64,000 nt of DNA from Micromussa lordhowensis. Its lineage: Eukaryota; Cnidaria; Anthozoa; Scleractinia; Lobophylliidae. The notes beneath the pieces were generated by a model. It was given only the letters and a program-made list of their open reading frames with translations, searched no databases and was not told the origin of the DNA. Shown piece by piece: positions 10,935 through 21,888 of the stretch. Each line of letters starts with the position of its first letter. The first letter of the stretch is position 1. Where the stretch lies: NCBI GenBank assembly GCA_964020085.1, contig OZ026598.1, positions 6,810,424-6,874,423 of the forward strand, given 5' to 3'. A program made the position numbers and the translations under genes.

Positions 10935-11072
10935 GCATGATGGCGTCGTTTCACTATAACTACCAGAATCCTTTTTTGCTATTTAAAGGCCACGGGGGTT
11001 TCAAAAATTAAATGATAAAGAAAAAACGAAATAAATTCTGGTAGTTGTAGTAATTAAATGACGCTATCGTGC
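10935..11072. repeat. imperfect palindromic element
   Basis: The left arm gcatgatggcgtcgtttcac, continuing ataactaccagaat, faces attctggtagttgtagtaat, continuing taaatgacgctatcgtgc, across about 65 bp. The arms are about 35 bp with several mismatches. Non-coding. Confidence 0.65.
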
Positions 11073-11894
11073 GAATGTGCTCATCAGGTAAGTTTTTGCA
11101 TACCTTGCACCACTTTCTTTTACGTCCGAGTTGTTAACGCCCTAATATTTTTTTTTCTTCACCGGAATATAATCATCACCGGCGATAACTAGTCAGTTGC
11201 AAATAACAAGTTATTAAATGCTGCAATGTTTCCCGGGATTTATCTGTACAGCGGCCACCTCGAGAAAATGGGTGTGTTATAATCCTGGCTAAAATAGACG
11301 GCCACGACCAACAAATTAAACACCAGCATAGAAAATATATTCATTTAATATTATGTCCTTTAATCAATAAACTAAAATGTAATTAATAAATCTTCAGGAA
11401 ACTTATGTCATTGAGACCTGTCAACTTGAATTAAACGATGAATTATGCATAAATAGCGCATTATTCACAGGTGTTGATTTGCCTCTCAGCTGATTTTAGA
11501 ACCGCCTGTAATTCCAACCAGAAAAAAAACGATAAAAAGCTCGATTTCAGCCCGGGCAGGGTGTTTGTACAACGTGATAAGCCCGAAAATACAGAACGTT
11601 TGATTCTAGTTGGCCGATTGCTTTGATTTCTTTCAATTTTGCTCAGTGCAACATTTTGAGAAGTCTTTGACAAGCCAACTTTTTTAAATGATGAAGTTTG
11701 ATAGCTGACAAAACTCATACTTTAAAAAGGAAAACAAATCCAGATTTTTAATACGGCAATATCCGTGAAATTTGCCCACCTTGGGAATTCGCTAACAACA
11801 TTCATATGAGACGGTCCTTCAAAAATTCATAGCACTTCTCCTTTCGAGAAAGAGTTTCAATAATATAGTAAATGGTTTGAACCCAGGAGTATCA
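11073..11894. other. gene-free stretch
   Basis: No exon or RNA gene could be supported in this interval. Confidence 0.35.
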
Positions 11895-12600
11895 GTAGTT
11901 CGTATAGTATGATCGTCCGGGCGAGTGTTAAAAGGCGTTTGTTCTAAGTTAGTGTACCAGCTTTCAAGAGTCAGTCGTTGAAAATAGTTCGTACTGTAGG
12001 TTAAGCAGTGAGCAGTGTCCCAGTCAATGTTGTGATTTGTCAGTACGTTGATGATGTACAGCAATGTGATTGTTGACATCACCATTTCTCGTGGCTCGTT
12101 TGTGTTCAGTCAGTCTCGTGTTCAGGTTTCTGCCTGTCTCACAAATGTAGGAAGCCTGGCCTATTTTCAACGACTGACTCTTGAAAGCTGGTACACTAAC
12201 TTAGAACAAACGCCTCTTAACAGATGTCAACAGCTACTGGCGCCTTACGAACGACTTATTCACGACGCAAACGAAACCGACAAACGGACTTCTAACAGAC
12301 CGACTTAATTTGACTAACTATACACGGACCTCTACGCTAGCAATTTGACTAACAAAAGACGGATCGAAACTGACCAATGACTGATGACAAACTTTACACG
12401 AGTCTTTCAGCCAATACCATCATGGCTAAAGTGACCAATCACTTTCAACGGACCAAACTTATAACATCATCGACTGACAAACACTATTCACTTGACTCTG
12501 AAGATGACTTCCGCTCAGGTTGTTGAAACGTCAGTCACCAACAACAGTTCTTCTCAGAACTACACTCGCCCGGACGATCATACTATACGAACTAGTTTCA
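11895..12600. mobile_element. inverted (head-to-head) relic of a GIY-YIG endonuclease end, Penelope-like
   Basis: On the minus strand, about 12170 down to 11900, the sequence reads CETGRNLNTRLTEHKR, then, after a frameshift, NHNIDWDTAHCLTYS and RLTLESWYTNLEQTP. This resembles the C-terminal GIY-YIG endonuclease of Penelope-like retroelements. The plus strand from about 12160 repeats the RLTLESWYTNLEQTPLNR segment and runs on to 12597. The two halves face each other: 11942-11996 is the complement of 12160-12215, and the cgtatagtatgatcgtccgg region at 11903-11930 is the complement of 12565-12592. The left half lacks the middle portion present in the right half. Frames are broken, so the fragment is inactive. 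Assignment to Penelope-like elements rests on the motif resemblance. Confidence 0.6.
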
Positions 12601-12684
12601 ATAATGTTTGTCTATATATACACTCGCTCGATATTGAGACTTGCATAAGTAAACGACGAAACCAAGGTTGATGGGTTAACTTTT

Positions 12685-12893
12685 TTTAGTAAATTCTCAG
12701 CTCCGACTATTGTATTTCTAGCTTTTTGATTGGCTAAAAATTTCCAACTATGAGCCAATAGTCGGAGTTTTACGTCATATGGAAAATAGTGAGCCAAGTT
12801 TAAAAATTTTCCCCACGAAGTTTTCAACTTCAGCCCTCTATAATGGTCGAAATAAAAATCGGCGGCAAAACCCGATTTGAGAATTTACTAAAA
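12685..12893. repeat. short inverted-repeat element adjoining a hairpin
   Basis: The ends tttagtaaattctcag (12686) and tgagaatttactaaaa (about 12878) are complementary. Within it, ctccgactattg (near 12702) faces caatagtcggag (near 12757). It abuts the hairpin at 12892-13006 and may be one composite unit with it. Confidence 0.55.
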
Positions 12894-13006
12894 CAATTAT
12901 TCCATTCGCCCTTGCTGGATATGAAGTGATTATAACCAACTCGCGCTTCGCGCTCGTTGGTTATTTTATCACTTCATATCCAACTCTTGCTCATGGAATA
13001 ATTGTT
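12892..13006. repeat. hairpin MITE-like element, ACAATTATTCC family
   Basis: It is bounded by aacaattattcc and ggaataattgtt. The arms continue as ggatatgaagtgat facing atcacttcatatcc, with a cgcgcttcgcgctcg centre. Same ends as 1416-1531. Confidence 0.7.
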
Positions 13007-15825
13007 ATATAATTCAACGAGGTTAACGAGTTTTTCCTGTACTGTCAAACGAAACGTTCGCGGTAAGTGTATTACTCGAATTGAAGTGCGCACAGACGAT
13101 CAATACTACCCGTTTGTGCGGCTAAGAATATGAAATATTATTTAAGAAAAGCATTTTTGATGTGTACACAAAACTCTAGTGCATTCAATTTTGACACATA
13201 AAACCAAAGTAATATACTATTTGACGATAAAATGTAAGTCTGGTTTGCCTTGCTTTTAATTATTTTACGATTTGATATTTAGTTCGACACGGAAGAAAAC
13301 TTTCAATTATCATCGTTATTTTCTACGGTATTAATTCTTAAAAATCACCCTTAAGATCATAGATAACAGAATCGTTCGGAATTTTTGTGTTACTTATACT
13401 TATTTCCTGTACATGCAGTTATCAAGTCACTTATCAACTCTTTCTCTATCTCTAACTCTAAGATATCCGTTAATTTTCCTCCACACACCGCTTATTGGTC
13501 CTCATCCATAGCAAATAATTATTTTATTACAAAACAGGTTTGTGGTCGTTGCGTCATCACCTCCTCCTATATTCCTTATCTCGAATCATTATATTTTCTG
13601 AAAATCAACAAAGCATTTAGGATGACAGAAGGTATTATGTTTCCCTCACTTATTTTTCTTGAATTTCAGGGGGGTTTATATTTGTTTATTTTCAGTAACC
13701 CATACAGAACAAACCCATTATGTTATACAGAGTAGCTTTAGTAATTTTTATAGGAAACAAGTATTTAACGGTCAAAATATCGAAAATCGGAAATGGGTTA
13801 AGGACGTGAAGTTGTAACAACTAACCTCTTCGAACGAATTTTTTTTATAAAGATCTGTAATGAATAGGAAGATTTAAACATATATATATATATCAGAGAA
13901 TCGAACGAGCTCCTTACTTTAAACTTGACCATTTAGCAAGTGAATGGTTCATGTTTTTGCCCAGCGGGTCAAAAAGTTCGAATATTTCCATTTGATGATT
14001 ATTAATACTCAAAGAGCTTCATTCGTCATTTAAGAAAGAAGTTGTTTCAAACACAGCGCTTTTAAATATATGTAACCGCGATTCTCGGCGCGTTCATGTT
14101 GACTTCTTCTATAGAAATTAATAAAATACACCTGCGTGACCACTGAAGTTAATATTGTGTTCTAAAATAAATTTCGATTAATTTAGCGAGACCACTTTGC
14201 ATTTTGCTTTGTTTCGATAAAACTGTAAAAAAGAACTAATGGTTTAGTTGGTTTATTTTCCATTTTCCTTGAGGAAAATATTTTTTTTGCATCTTTCAAA
14301 GAAAGTAGTTGTGTACACAACTGTAAGAGAGTCTTTTTATTTTGTCATTTTTTTTTTCGCATTTTTTGATTATTTAATTTTTACTTTACAAATAATATTT
14401 GATTAACAACAGAGTATAAATCATATCAAGCTAGCGTTACCGGAAAGAATTTCTTTATCCATTATTTTTGACTTTTTTGTTATGTTTCTGAAAAGAAAAT
14501 AATAAATTAGAGAGTTTTGCAATGTTTGTTTCATCTGGTAAAAATTTCAAGGGGGAAAAGCAGCTCTTTATCTTTCCATCGGAAGTGACAAATCGGCGAG
14601 TTTGGCTTGATTTTATCTTTGCCAGTAACATCTGAATCATGGAATAGGAATAATCTTAAATTAAAAGTGGTTTGTGGACTGAACTGATGGACTAAGTCAT
14701 TATCTTCTTAATGCAAACTTTCTAAGCCCTTTGTGAAACATTGCGACGTTAATCCTTTGAATGAAAGTTTTTTACATCTACACACAAAGAAATCTTTCAA
14801 TTCCACACGCATAAAAACCAATTTTGAACTGCTTTTAGGCATTAGGCACAGATAGCACTTAGCTCTCTCGGTAAGTGCATTTTGTTTTTCATATTCGCAT
14901 AACATATTTCGATTTTCTGCGAACTTTCATTCAAAGCGGTTTAAGTATTGTTCGTAATGCTTTGATAATTCTAACACTATACTCAAACCCAATCGTAGCT
15001 AGAAAGTATTATTTTCGCTCAACTTTTTTCAGAAGCGTCAGGGAATGCGCTCTCTTGATAAAGAACTTCAACTGAATCTTCCCTACCGAACTTAGGAGGT
15101 ATGGTTGCCTTTTATTCATATTTTTTGTTAAAATTCGCCTCTAACCGTAAAAATTGCTTAAATATATTGTATTCCACTTATCCAATTCTAAAATATACCT
15201 CGGAACCCCTTCTTAGAAAAGTCATTGAGAAATAATAGCGCCCAGATTATCCGGCTATATCCAGATTTTCTGGTTTCTTGTTTTATTACCTTGTTTAACA
15301 CCATTTAACCGATGTTTGTCTGCTGTAGATTAAGTTTAAACGAAAGCTTCGTGGAAGTCTTACCTATGTTGAAATATATATTGACATTTTTTACAAGAAA
15401 GAAAAAGCTTCACCGTCCGGTTATTTTTAATTTTATTTTGAATCATTATCATTATTATTTTTTGTCAACTGTCATAACGGTGAAGACCACTTCCGTACCT
15501 AAGCTTTGAGGTCTCATCCATTGTAACATCATAATGTGTATGGCTCGTGTTTTCTTACGGCTGTATTAACAACATAATAACTGCTATTTTAGTAGTTTTG
15601 AAATGGACGAGTTGTATTAACTGGGAATAATCATGAGTAAGTTAAAATCGCATCAAAAGGGCCGCGGATGACGATTGCTGTCAATATCCAAAATACTCTT
15701 AGCAGCTTTACTGACTTAACAAAAGTTAAAGAGAGCTGTGAAAGCTCTTTGGATTCAGTTTTATTAATGACCTACTGATGTATTAAGTCGCTCGTTTTGA
15801 ATTCATTACTCATTAAAACGTATCA
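13007..15825. other. gene-free AT-rich stretch upstream of GPCR 1
   Basis: It holds a short (TA)n run at 13880-13892 and T-rich tracts near 14280 and 14350. No coding exon was recognised. The 5' part of the receptor-1 transcript probably starts near the 3' end of this stretch. Confidence 0.4.
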
Positions 15826-15916
15826 GGTAAGAAACATATCTTGTATTCTGCGACAGCACTCCTTGCAAATGTATCAAAGCTTTTATTCCTATTATTTTTT
15901 CTCCGTTTTAAAATAG
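15826..15916 (+). other. putative 91-bp intron in the 5' UTR of GPCR 1
   Basis: TATCAG|GTAAGA at 15826 is a good donor, and TTTTAAAATAG at 15916 follows a pyrimidine-rich tract as acceptor, 34 bp before the ATG. Similar acceptors stand just upstream of the other two receptor genes (minus strand, near 21889 and 28712). A shared 5' UTR intron in the family is inferred. Confidence 0.45.
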
Positions 15917-15950
15917 AAGAGGTCTACGCGAATGTGAAACGACGCAAACT

Positions 15951-16970
15951 ATGTCAGCTTCCGCCAACAACAGCTCTGTAGCTCGCAGATTCGATTCGAC
16001 TGGACCCCAACCTGACTATTTGGTGCGTATGGTCTTCATTTGGATCATCATAGTGTTGGGTCTTATCGGTAACTCATTCATCGTTGCTATTATAATAATT
16101 TTCCGTCGCATGCGAACAACCACCAACTATCTGCTGGTCAACGTGGCGGTCGCAGACATCACCACACTGCTGTTCACGGCAATGCACCTCATTCCAATCA
16201 AAGGTCCCTTCCCAGCCGGTGCTCTTGGAAGCTTTCTTTGCAAGTTTGTGTACACTAATAATATCACCATGGTAACGCTTCTTGTGACCACGTTAACGCT
16301 GACACTCTTGGCAATTGAAAGATACCACGCCATGGTGAAACCCCTGGTAGTATCCAGGAGAATCACTACTGAAAGGATTGCCTACGTCATCGTTGGCATC
16401 TGGTTGATCGCCATAGCAATGGTTACACCCCTCTTCGTGTCTGTTGACTATCGTCCCAACTCCAGGAGCCTTTGTTCCCCTGGTGATAATTTCGATGCGA
16501 TGAAAGTGTATGTCTACTGTCTCGTGGTCATTCTAACGCTGATTCCGTTCTTCGCCATCGCTTTTTGCTATTCTCGGATTATTTCCGGATTGTATTTTGG
16601 AAATACGATTTGCAGCCGAGGTCAAGGCATCAGCACCCCGGAAGAGATGGCAGAAAGGAAAAGAATAGTAATGCTTCTCATGGCACTTACCGCCGTGTTT
16701 TTCGTGGCCTATGTTCCTTACGGAGTAGCGCTGATTCTACAGTTTAGCGGAATGGCAAATAGCAGTGTTGAAAAACTTCGAATCTTTAGTCGCTTTAAAA
16801 TAGGAGTGCAGTACTTGACACTTCTGAACTGTTCAATGAATCCATTAATCTATGCTATCCCTAGTACCAACTACAGATCCTGCTTCAAGTACATCTTCAA
16901 GAAAATACTCTGCCAAAATATCAGAGAGTTTGACGCCATCGAGCTGCGAAGGAGACGGGATACCATCTGA
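15951..16970 (+). CDS. class A (rhodopsin-like) G-protein-coupled receptor 1, peptide-receptor-like
   Basis: A seven-transmembrane plasma-membrane receptor, 339 aa, coding in one exon. Class A landmarks in order: N-glycosylation sequons at Asn6/Asn7; TM1 GLIGNS (Asn41); TM2 NVAVAD (Asp69, the sodium-site aspartate); Cys97 before TM3, pairing with Cys175 in loop 2; TM3 end ERY (123-125) for DRY; TM4 Trp151; TM5 Pro199; TM6 AYVP (Pro256), where most class A receptors have CWxP; TM7 NPLIY (297-301). Helix 8 has KKILC, a possible palmitoylation site, and the tail is RRRRDTI. The layout fits peptide receptors of the neuropeptide/galanin/tachykinin-like group, but the ligand cannot be assigned. The ATG has A at -3, and the N-terminus is similar in length to its paralogues. 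It is the most divergent of the three related receptors and the only one on this strand. Confidence 0.95.
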   Translation: MSASANNSSVARRFDSTGPQPDYLVRMVFIWIIIVLGLIGNSFIVAIIIIFRRMRTTTNYLLVNVAVADITTLLFTAMHLIPIKGPFPAGALGSFLCKFVYTNNITMVTLLVTTLTLTLLAIERYHAMVKPLVVSRRITTERIAYVIVGIWLIAIAMVTPLFVSVDYRPNSRSLCSPGDNFDAMKVYVYCLVVILTLIPFFAIAFCYSRIISGLYFGNTICSRGQGISTPEEMAERKRIVMLLMALTAVFFVAYVPYGVALILQFSGMANSSVEKLRIFSRFKIGVQYLTLLNCSMNPLIYAIPSTNYRSCFKYIFKKILCQNIREFDAIELRRRRDTI

Positions 16971-17242
16971 GAACCCATTGAGGTCGCTGCAACTAAGTGA
17001 CAAACCCTGATAACTGTGGCCAATTCAAATTAGACCTGACGAATTCACTCTGATAATGATTTACGAAAACGTTCGGTGGCTTTTGGGAAACGTTCTACTT
17101 AGTACTAGTGAACTGAACTTTTTAAAAGAAGTACAATATAATTAGTGTATCATTGGCAACATTGTATGCACGTGTCTTTGATAAACAGACCATTGAGCTT
17201 ACCTGGTGTTAACATACTGGTTGATTGTTGTTTGTTTCGTTA

Positions 17243-17248
17243 AATAAA
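17243..17248 (+). promoter_or_regulatory. polyadenylation signal of GPCR 1
   Basis: AATAAA, 273 bp after the stop codon and the first hexamer on this strand behind the gene. Confidence 0.5.
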
Positions 17249-17554
17249 GCGATTTTCAATTGACCGTCTTAAATCAAAACCAAAGTAATCACTCTGGCGA
17301 ATCACAAAGTGCGTAGACAATCAAATGGAAAATTAAAACTCGAAGTAAATATAGATGTACCTGAAGCAAAGCGCGGGAAAACGCGTGGAGCGAGTCATGA
17401 TTGGTTTTGGTTTTAAGTAGTGGAGCTAGTTTTGTACGCCGATCGCGAAACCACGGAATGAAAAACTCAAGCAAATGAGATAGACCACTTCAGCTGAGTT
17501 ACCGTTTGCCTCTTATAAAGAACGAGTTTCATATGAACGTTTCATATGAAGATG

Positions 17555-17876
17555 CAATAGACCTTTTTACCGATACGGCGGCCATCTTGAATTCTATTGT
17601 TTTGACTGAGAGGGGGCAATCGCTGGAAAATTTATCGTATACACAGCTTTCAGGATAAATTTTTACTGCTTGTCTCTCATATTCCATAACAAATATTACA
17701 AGCGTTACATCTTTCCGTCACGATATTTGGCAGTTGTTCCTATGGTTATCGAAAAATTATTGTTAAAAGTTATCACGCCACAGTATTCTTTTTAATTATT
17801 TCTCATCTGCCCCCTGGGCATCCCATAATTTCCTCGGAATTCAAGATGGCCGCCGTATCGGTAAAAAGGTCTATTG
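17555..17876 (-). mobile_element. MITE with about 40-bp terminal inverted repeats, copy 2
   Basis: A 322-bp element whose two ends are exact inverted copies, from caatagacctttttaccgat inward to cttgaattc. The interior matches the MITE at 7412-7749 in reverse orientation with few differences. High similarity between the copies suggests comparatively recent spread. Non-coding. Confidence 0.88.
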
Positions 17877-18517
17877 TCTTGTAATAAAAATGAAAGGGTT
17901 CAATTCGAAACAAATTTCATACACGTGTAAATGGATCGCACTAAATAATTATTTCTACAAGAGGTAAACGTCATCTTGGAAATGGCCTATTTCTTTCGAC
18001 ACTCAAAAGAAAACTATATTGTATTGTACGAAGATGAGTTGTTATGGTGAATTTATAGATTTTTGATGTAGTGACTTGTACAACTCAGTTTACCATATCA
18101 TAGGTCAGACTTTTTTGATGGTCTTGTTCAAGCATGTAGCTATACTAGCTGTCCATAGCTAGAAGGCTTCATGCTTACAAGAAAAGAATTACTATGGAAT
18201 TCGGTTTATATGGTCCTCGAATAATGGTACCTCTTTGAAAATGGTAATTATTTGTAAAACTGGGTACAACATGTATTACTGCTTTTTTGCCGTTTTTTTG
18301 AGGAATATTTCAATAAAATAATGCTCTAGCCCATTGATCGTCAAGGCAGGTTATCGCAACAAATGTTAAATTATTTATTGATTTAAATACGTATTATGAT
18401 ATAGATAGGACCCTGCGCGCTCCCTGAAAGAAAGCCCATTTTTTTACAGTATAAAACAAAGAAAAAGTGTGTTTTATTATTTTTCGACGCATTACTTCTA
18501 TATCACAAAGCAAATGA
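17877..18517. other. gene-free stretch
   Basis: No exon, RNA gene or clear repeat was recognised. Confidence 0.35.
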
Positions 18518-18629
18518 AGAAGCCTAAGACGTGTATTACACTGATAAACCAACACTCGAGAAAAAAAACACTCCTGTTCTCAAATTCCCGTCGTGTTTTA
18601 TCACAGTGTTATACACGGCTTAGGCTTCT
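18518..18629. repeat. hairpin element
   Basis: agaagcctaagacgtgtatt at the left faces atacacggcttaggcttct at the right. The arms are about 33 bp with a few mismatches around a central 45 bp. Confidence 0.7.
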
Positions 18630-18746
18630 CTATTCGTTAAATAAAATGGATTAGGTACGAGAAGTGTAGCGACCTATCAAGGCCACATTGATCAATATAC
18701 CTCTTATATAAACTGGATTAATGGGAGTAGTATCCTAAACACATCA

Positions 18747-18893
18747 GGCCTGGGTTGTTCAAAAGGTGGATAACACTATCCACCGGATAAATCACTATCC
18801 AGCGGATAGCATGGTTTGTTTTGTTAACACTTATCCACTAAATAGTGATTTATTCGGTGGATAGTGTTATCCAGCCTTTCAACAACTCGGGCC
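18747..18893. repeat. palindromic MITE-like element (GGATAACACTATCCACC type)
   Basis: The arms ggcctgggttgttcaaaagg, then tggataacactatccacc, face ggtggatagtgttatccagc, then ctttcaacaactcgggcc. The arms themselves contain the self-complementary ggtggatagtgttatccacc motif, giving a cruciform-prone unit of 147 bp. Confidence 0.75.
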
Positions 18894-19307
18894 AGATATA
18901 CATTAGGTAACAACAAGGAAATCATATGAATATCCTGTATATTCCCGAGTAAACATGTAATTGGCTCTCTGCATGCAACTGATTTCCTCAGTTATCTTTC
19001 TGTTTGTCAATGATACAAAGACTCGCAGTGTCTGCACACATTTTGCCTCTTAGGCACAGTGTGATACCTTTATTGGACATGAAGAAAGAAAGACTGTTAA
19101 TCGCTGCTTGTGGTTTGTACGAGACTTAATCCACTTTTAAGAGATACGCGGTACATGTGAGAGGGCAACCACGCCATTCGTTGCAGTGTATTGGCTGCAG
19201 CGTCATCAGTCACTTCTGTGTGAAGTGGCTGATGGGCAGAAGGTTGCATTTTTTTGGCGGGCAGCCATGAAAACTGACAAGCCTTAGCACGTCCTCAAAA
19301 TTTCACT
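18894..19307. other. gene-free stretch
   Basis: Only a short inverted motif near 19203-19231 (agtcacttc facing gaagtggct) is seen. Confidence 0.35.
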
Positions 19308-19943
19308 TAGGTGGCTGTAAACAGTTTCCAGTACGTTCAAAGACTTATATTTTGATGGGTAATAATAACCACTCTATATCAGTTGATGACAAAATCATGG
19401 TATTAAAAAATTGCCCAGTCATTGGTGAACAAGTTGTTGCCGATTTTGTGGCACAATAGGTTACCATAGCAACAATATGACCTGCTAAAAATACCCTTAA
19501 TTTTAGCTTTAAGCTCTAAAAACTCAGAAACGAACTCGGTGACCCCCATTTTTTATTATCGAATTGTAACCGGGATGATAAGATGCAACTTTTTGCAAAG
19601 TTTAAAAATTTAAGGTGGCTATGAACCCCATTCGTAGAATTTTTTTATACTTTGCAAAAAGTTGCATCCTATCATGCTGATTACAATTCGATAATAAAAA
19701 ATGGAGTTACCGAGCTCGCTTTTGAGTTATAAGCGCTTAAAGCTAAAATTAAGGGTGTTTCTTGCAGGTCATATTGTTGCTATGGTAACCTTTTGTGCCA
19801 CAAAACATTGACAGCAACGTGTTCACCAATGATTGGGGAGTTTTTTGATACCATGATTTTGGTGTCAACTAATATAGAGTGGCTATAATGATCCATCAAA
19901 CCCTAAGTCTTGGAAAGTACTGGAAACTGTTTCAAGCCACCTT
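19308..19943. repeat. fold-back element with arms of about 300 bp
   Basis: The left arm, 19309 to about 19606, is the diverged complement of 19640-19942. Matching blocks include aggtggct/agccacct ends, atatcagttgatgacaaaat against its complement, ggttaccatagcaacaatat against atattgttgctatggtaacc, and ttattatcgaattgtaa against ttacaattcgataataa. A further aaggtggct occurs at the junction (about 19611). The indels scattered between arms indicate an old insertion. No coding capacity. It looks like a fold-back/MITE DNA transposon. Confidence 0.82.
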
Positions 19944-20809
19944 AATTCAAGGAACAACACTGGTTAAAAAACTTAAGAAACTATACATAAAAATATAAAG
20001 GTGCGTACCAAAGATCTGGTTCTTGTATTTCTAACATTCTGATGTTTCACGTCTGCTGTTATCTATTACATACCTAATAATCACTCACGCCTGGTTAAGG
20101 CTACGGTACGTCTAACAAACCTTGACAGACAAAGTCAGGTCACTGATACCCCACAAAGCGAAAGCATTTACAAGTATTTACAAGTGGGTATTATAAACAA
20201 AAAGTAAATCTATACAGCTACTATAATATGTATGGATATATATGAATAAGAATTTACAAGTTAAAATAGAAAGTTCTTAAAATTAGATTACAGACGGCTG
20301 ATTAAGTGAATGCCCCGCTTGGCAATTTTGAAGTATTTACTGTATAGATGGTTAAGGAGGATCTTACAGTCTGGCAATCCTGTCTATGATTTAGGAGCAA
20401 AACCATGGATAACTTGTGAACGTTTTAGTAATTTTTATACAAATTAGCAGCCGAGCTTCAAAACTTCGAGGCCGCTGTTTAAACTACGACTCTCCAAAAT
20501 GGCATTAGGTCGAAAGAAAAGCATACCCTTGGCCAGTATGTTCCAAAAATGCCACTCCCGTCATGGAATGCAACTTTCCTGTTTTATAGACACACAAAGG
20601 CTAATCTACTTCGGATGAGTTTATATGAATTAAAGCGTTCGCCTGCACGGTACATGCAGGGAACATCTTCGGCTAACAGAACATATGGCAGTACACTTAA
20701 TTAGAGCATAAGATTCAAAAGACGCTGAAACAGCTTAAAGCCGAGCTCGTGCTTCTAATTGACTTTTTTAAGTATTGTTCACCCGTGTGTGTGACGGATA
20801 ACGAATCAG
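19944..20809. other. gene-free stretch, includes 3' flank of GPCR 2
   Basis: A direct repeat of tttacaagta lies near 20168-20185. No exon is visible. No canonical AATAAA on the minus strand was found close behind the receptor-2 stop codon, so its poly(A) site is not placed. Confidence 0.35.
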
Positions 20810-21844
20810 TCACACACTGTGTGAAGAAGTACGGGTCCGCATTTCAAGCATTTCAAAACGTTCATAAGTAACGTCGAGGCGAAGAATTTTCTTCAAAAGA
20901 AATTTGAAAGCGAGTCTGTAATTGGAACTTTGAAACCCATAAATGAAAGGATTTACCGAGCAGTTCAATAAAGTGAGATACTGTGAACCGTATCGCAGGT
21001 ACGTTGGTGCACGCTTTACATTAGTTACTTGCATTATTAGCAAAGCACCATAAGGGACAAAGGCTAAGAAGAACACTAGAGTCAACAAGATGAGTAGTGT
21101 TACTAATTTTCTCTTTTCTCTCGCTTCCTCCAGGGTATCACTTCTTTCACTTTTACTGCCACAAATGGTGTTCTTGAAGTACATGCCATAGATGATCTGA
21201 ATATAGCAAAAGGCTATCACTGCGAATGGAACAAAGGTGAGAATGACGATCAGACAATCGATGTAGATCATCATTTCATAGTCTGCGTCACCATGACTAC
21301 AAGAACGCCTGTCTAGATCATAGTCCAGAGTTGCAAACAGTGGAGTGACCATCACTATGGCGGCCAACCAGATTCCGATTATGACCGAAGCCATCTTGTT
21401 AATGGTGAGTCTACGTGATAAAATGAGGGGTTTCACCAGCGCATGATATCTCTCGATAGCCAGGACTGTAAGGGTCAACGCGGTTACCAGAAGCGTAATA
21501 ATCGCGACAGTGTTGCTGTAGATGAACTTGCACAGGAAGCTTGCAAGAGCTTTGGAAGTGACCGACTTGTTTTTTCTCATGATTAAATTAAGCATTGCTG
21601 TAAACAACAGAGTCGTGATATCAGCACAGGCAACGTTGACCAGGAGGTAGTTGGTGGTTGTTCTCATGCTGCGAAACATCTTTACAACTGTAATGACAAG
21701 CGAGTTGCCAATAATACCGACGGTGATGATGAGCCAAAACGCGACCGTCTTCAGAACTTCTTCTGTTTGGTTGTAGTGCGGAGAAAATCCCTTCGGGACA
21801 GTGAAGTTTGTGAAGTTAGAATTGTTGCAGAGGAGAACGTTCAT
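20810..21844 (-). CDS. class A G-protein-coupled receptor 2, peptide-receptor-like
   Basis: A single-exon seven-transmembrane receptor, 344 aa from the ATG at 21844. Landmarks: sequons at Asn7, Asn10, Asn13 and Asn25; TM1 GNS (Asn47); TM2 NVACAD (Asp75); Cys105 with Cys182 in loop 2; ERY 131-133; TM4 Trp159; TM5 Pro206; TM6 AFVP (Pro264) instead of CWxP; TM7 NPFIY 298-302; C-terminal EMRTRTSSHSV. The open frame continues upstream to an ATG at 21987, but the start at 21844 gives exactly the length and N-terminal form of receptor 3. A splice acceptor-like CTCTTTAG also lies between the two ATGs (around 21889), so the upstream part is taken as 5' UTR intron. It is very similar to receptor 3 (about three quarters identical by eye) and shares its strand, so the two are tandem duplicates. 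Ligand unknown. Confidence 0.94.
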   Translation of the reverse strand: MNVLLCNNSNFTNFTVPKGFSPHYNQTEEVLKTVAFWLIITVGIIGNSLVITVVKMFRSMRTTTNYLLVNVACADITTLLFTAMLNLIMRKNKSVTSKALASFLCKFIYSNTVAIITLLVTALTLTVLAIERYHALVKPLILSRRLTINKMASVIIGIWLAAIVMVTPLFATLDYDLDRRSCSHGDADYEMMIYIDCLIVILTFVPFAVIAFCYIQIIYGMYFKNTICGSKSERSDTLEEAREKRKLVTLLILLTLVFFLAFVPYGALLIMQVTNVKRAPTYLRYGSQYLTLLNCSVNPFIYGFQSSNYRLAFKFLLKKILRLDVTYERFEMLEMRTRTSSHSV

Positions 21845-21888
21845 TTTCTGCTTCCTTTCCTGTTCTACCGCAAGATACTTGTAGGGTT

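Noticed and set aside
11058..11087. Short ATG frame ending at GTAAGT
   Set aside because: It overlaps the right arm of the palindromic element at 10935-11072 and encodes only ten residues.
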